Assembly: GCA_047629975.1 (NCBI GenBank) | Contig: JBLHUT010000236.1 | Location: 1-5,522 of the forward strand | Direction: 5' to 3' | DNA from: JBLHUT01 sp047629975 | GTDB taxonomy: Bacteria; Pseudomonadota; Alphaproteobacteria; Rhodobacterales; Rhodobacteraceae | DNA: 5,522 nucleotides | Shown: one piece after another, positions 5,033 to 5,522 of the stretch | How positions within the stretch are numbered: the stretch's first letter is position 1 | How the letters are laid out: each line of letters begins with the position of its first letter | Translations under genes and position numbers: made by a program | Notes under the pieces: model-generated | Told to the model about the DNA's origin: nothing | Database searches by the model: none | The model's input: only the letters and a program-made list of their open reading frames with translations

Positions 5033-5522
5033 CTACAACGCCGAGCGCATGGCCGTGACAAGCGCATGATGCAGCGATCCGGCAGAGGATCGTGGCCCCA
5101 GAATGCGCACGCTGTCCTGTGCCAGTCGGCGGATCACAAAGCACCCCATGTGATCTATCGTGCTGCGTGTGGCGTCTGCGGGGGCCATGGCGCGCAGGTT
5201 CAGGTTGCACAACCGCTCCATCACGTTCTCGATGCCCACACCCTGCAAATCAAAACAGGCCCATGCGTCTGTTTGTTCGGTGATCGAGGCCGTGTCGCCA
5301 AATCCGGATTTAAGCTGCGTTGCCAGATCCTCGTGGGTGGCAAAGGGCGCACAGACCATCCACTGGTCCGGTCCGGTCCACAAGGCGTCAAGTGATGTAC
5401 CAAGGCGGGCCTTGCCAGCCATAGGGACGGGCGCACCAAGAAACTCTGCCAGTTTTGCCTGACAGGCGTCGGAAAACCCGTGTCTTGCGCTGACCGAGGC
5501 CAATGCAACATTCGGGTTCTCG
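5033..5522 (-). CDS. soxG: Sarcosine oxidase gamma subunit, 5' end outside window
   Basis: The frame enters the window at its right edge and runs leftward 162 residues to TAG at 5035-5033, lacking roughly the first 20-40 residues of a protein that is usually about 180-210 long. SoxG is the small subunit of heterotetrameric sarcosine oxidase (SoxBDAG), which oxidatively demethylates sarcosine to glycine and passes the methyl carbon to tetrahydrofolate in the cytoplasm. Family features seen in the fragment are the start ENPNVALASVSARHG, then LWTGPDQWMV (47-56), TEQTDAWACFDLQG (81-94), the LCNLNL segment (104-109), ATRSTIDH (117-124) and the end RILGPRSSAGSLHHAL (139-154). A TTG at 5503 lies in frame, but the homologous sequence continues upstream of it, so it is not the start. 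soxG is normally the last gene of the sox operon, which fits its convergence with the AraC-type regulator and implies that soxA, D and B lie beyond the right edge. Confidence 0.87.
   Translation of the reverse strand, partial: ENPNVALASVSARHGFSDACQAKLAEFLGAPVPMAGKARLGTSLDALWTGPDQWMVCAPFATHEDLATQLKSGFGDTASITEQTDAWACFDLQGVGIENVMERLCNLNLRAMAPADATRSTIDHMGCFVIRRLAQDSVRILGPRSSAGSLHHALVTAMRSAL

Noticed and set aside
1..5522. CRISPR repeats, insertion sequences, tRNA or rRNA genes
   Set aside because: I saw no regularly spaced repeats, transposase motifs, terminal inverted repeats, or tRNA/rRNA signatures on either strand. The window is almost filled by seven protein genes.

Overview
This window looks like part of an alphaproteobacterial chromosome, most likely a marine Rhodobacterales (roseobacter-type) genome. 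I infer this from the moderately GC-rich codon use and above all from the gene content: a dimethylamine monooxygenase cluster beside a heterotetrameric sarcosine oxidase gene. The species cannot be named from the sequence alone.

Layout from left to right. (1) Positions 1-3249 on the + strand hold a four-gene run that matches dmmDABC. It comprises the C-terminal half of a GcvT-like, folate-dependent aminomethyltransferase (dmmD, 1-560), a small zinc-ribbon subunit (dmmA, 614-1210), a flavin/[2Fe-2S] reductase (dmmB, 1207-2169) and a DUF3445 haem-dependent oxidative N-demethylase (dmmC, 2179-3249). A textbook stem-loop plus T-run lies between dmmD and dmmA. dmmA-dmmB-dmmC are tightly packed, with an ATGA overlap and then a Shine-Dalgarno sequence that overlaps a stop codon. 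(2) Positions 3255-3893 on the - strand encode an XRE-type helix-turn-helix/cupin regulator that converges on dmmC. (3) Positions 3894-4018 are a divergent promoter region of about 125 bases with a striking nested dyad at 3910-3945. (4) Positions 4019-5023 on the + strand encode an AraC-type regulator with an N-terminal DJ-1/PfpI (GATase1-like) domain, the GbdR/SouR/CdhR architecture. (5) Positions 5033-5522 on the - strand encode most of SoxG, the sarcosine oxidase gamma subunit, whose 5' end lies outside the window.

How the parts fit together. DmmABC demethylates dimethylamine to monomethylamine, with electrons passing from NAD(P)H through DmmB to the haem subunit DmmC. DmmD is expected to handle the released one-carbon unit with tetrahydrofolate. 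Sarcosine oxidase performs the last demethylation of glycine betaine breakdown, also feeding one-carbon units to folate. The two divergent regulators sit between these two N-demethylation modules and are natural candidates to control them. The regulator-target links are inference from position and family, not shown by the sequence.

The enzymes belong to described families. The less ordinary parts are the strong terminator-like hairpin inside the dmm run, the nested operator-like dyad between the regulators, a degenerate reductase-like segment in DmmA, and the uncertain start of the XRE-cupin gene.
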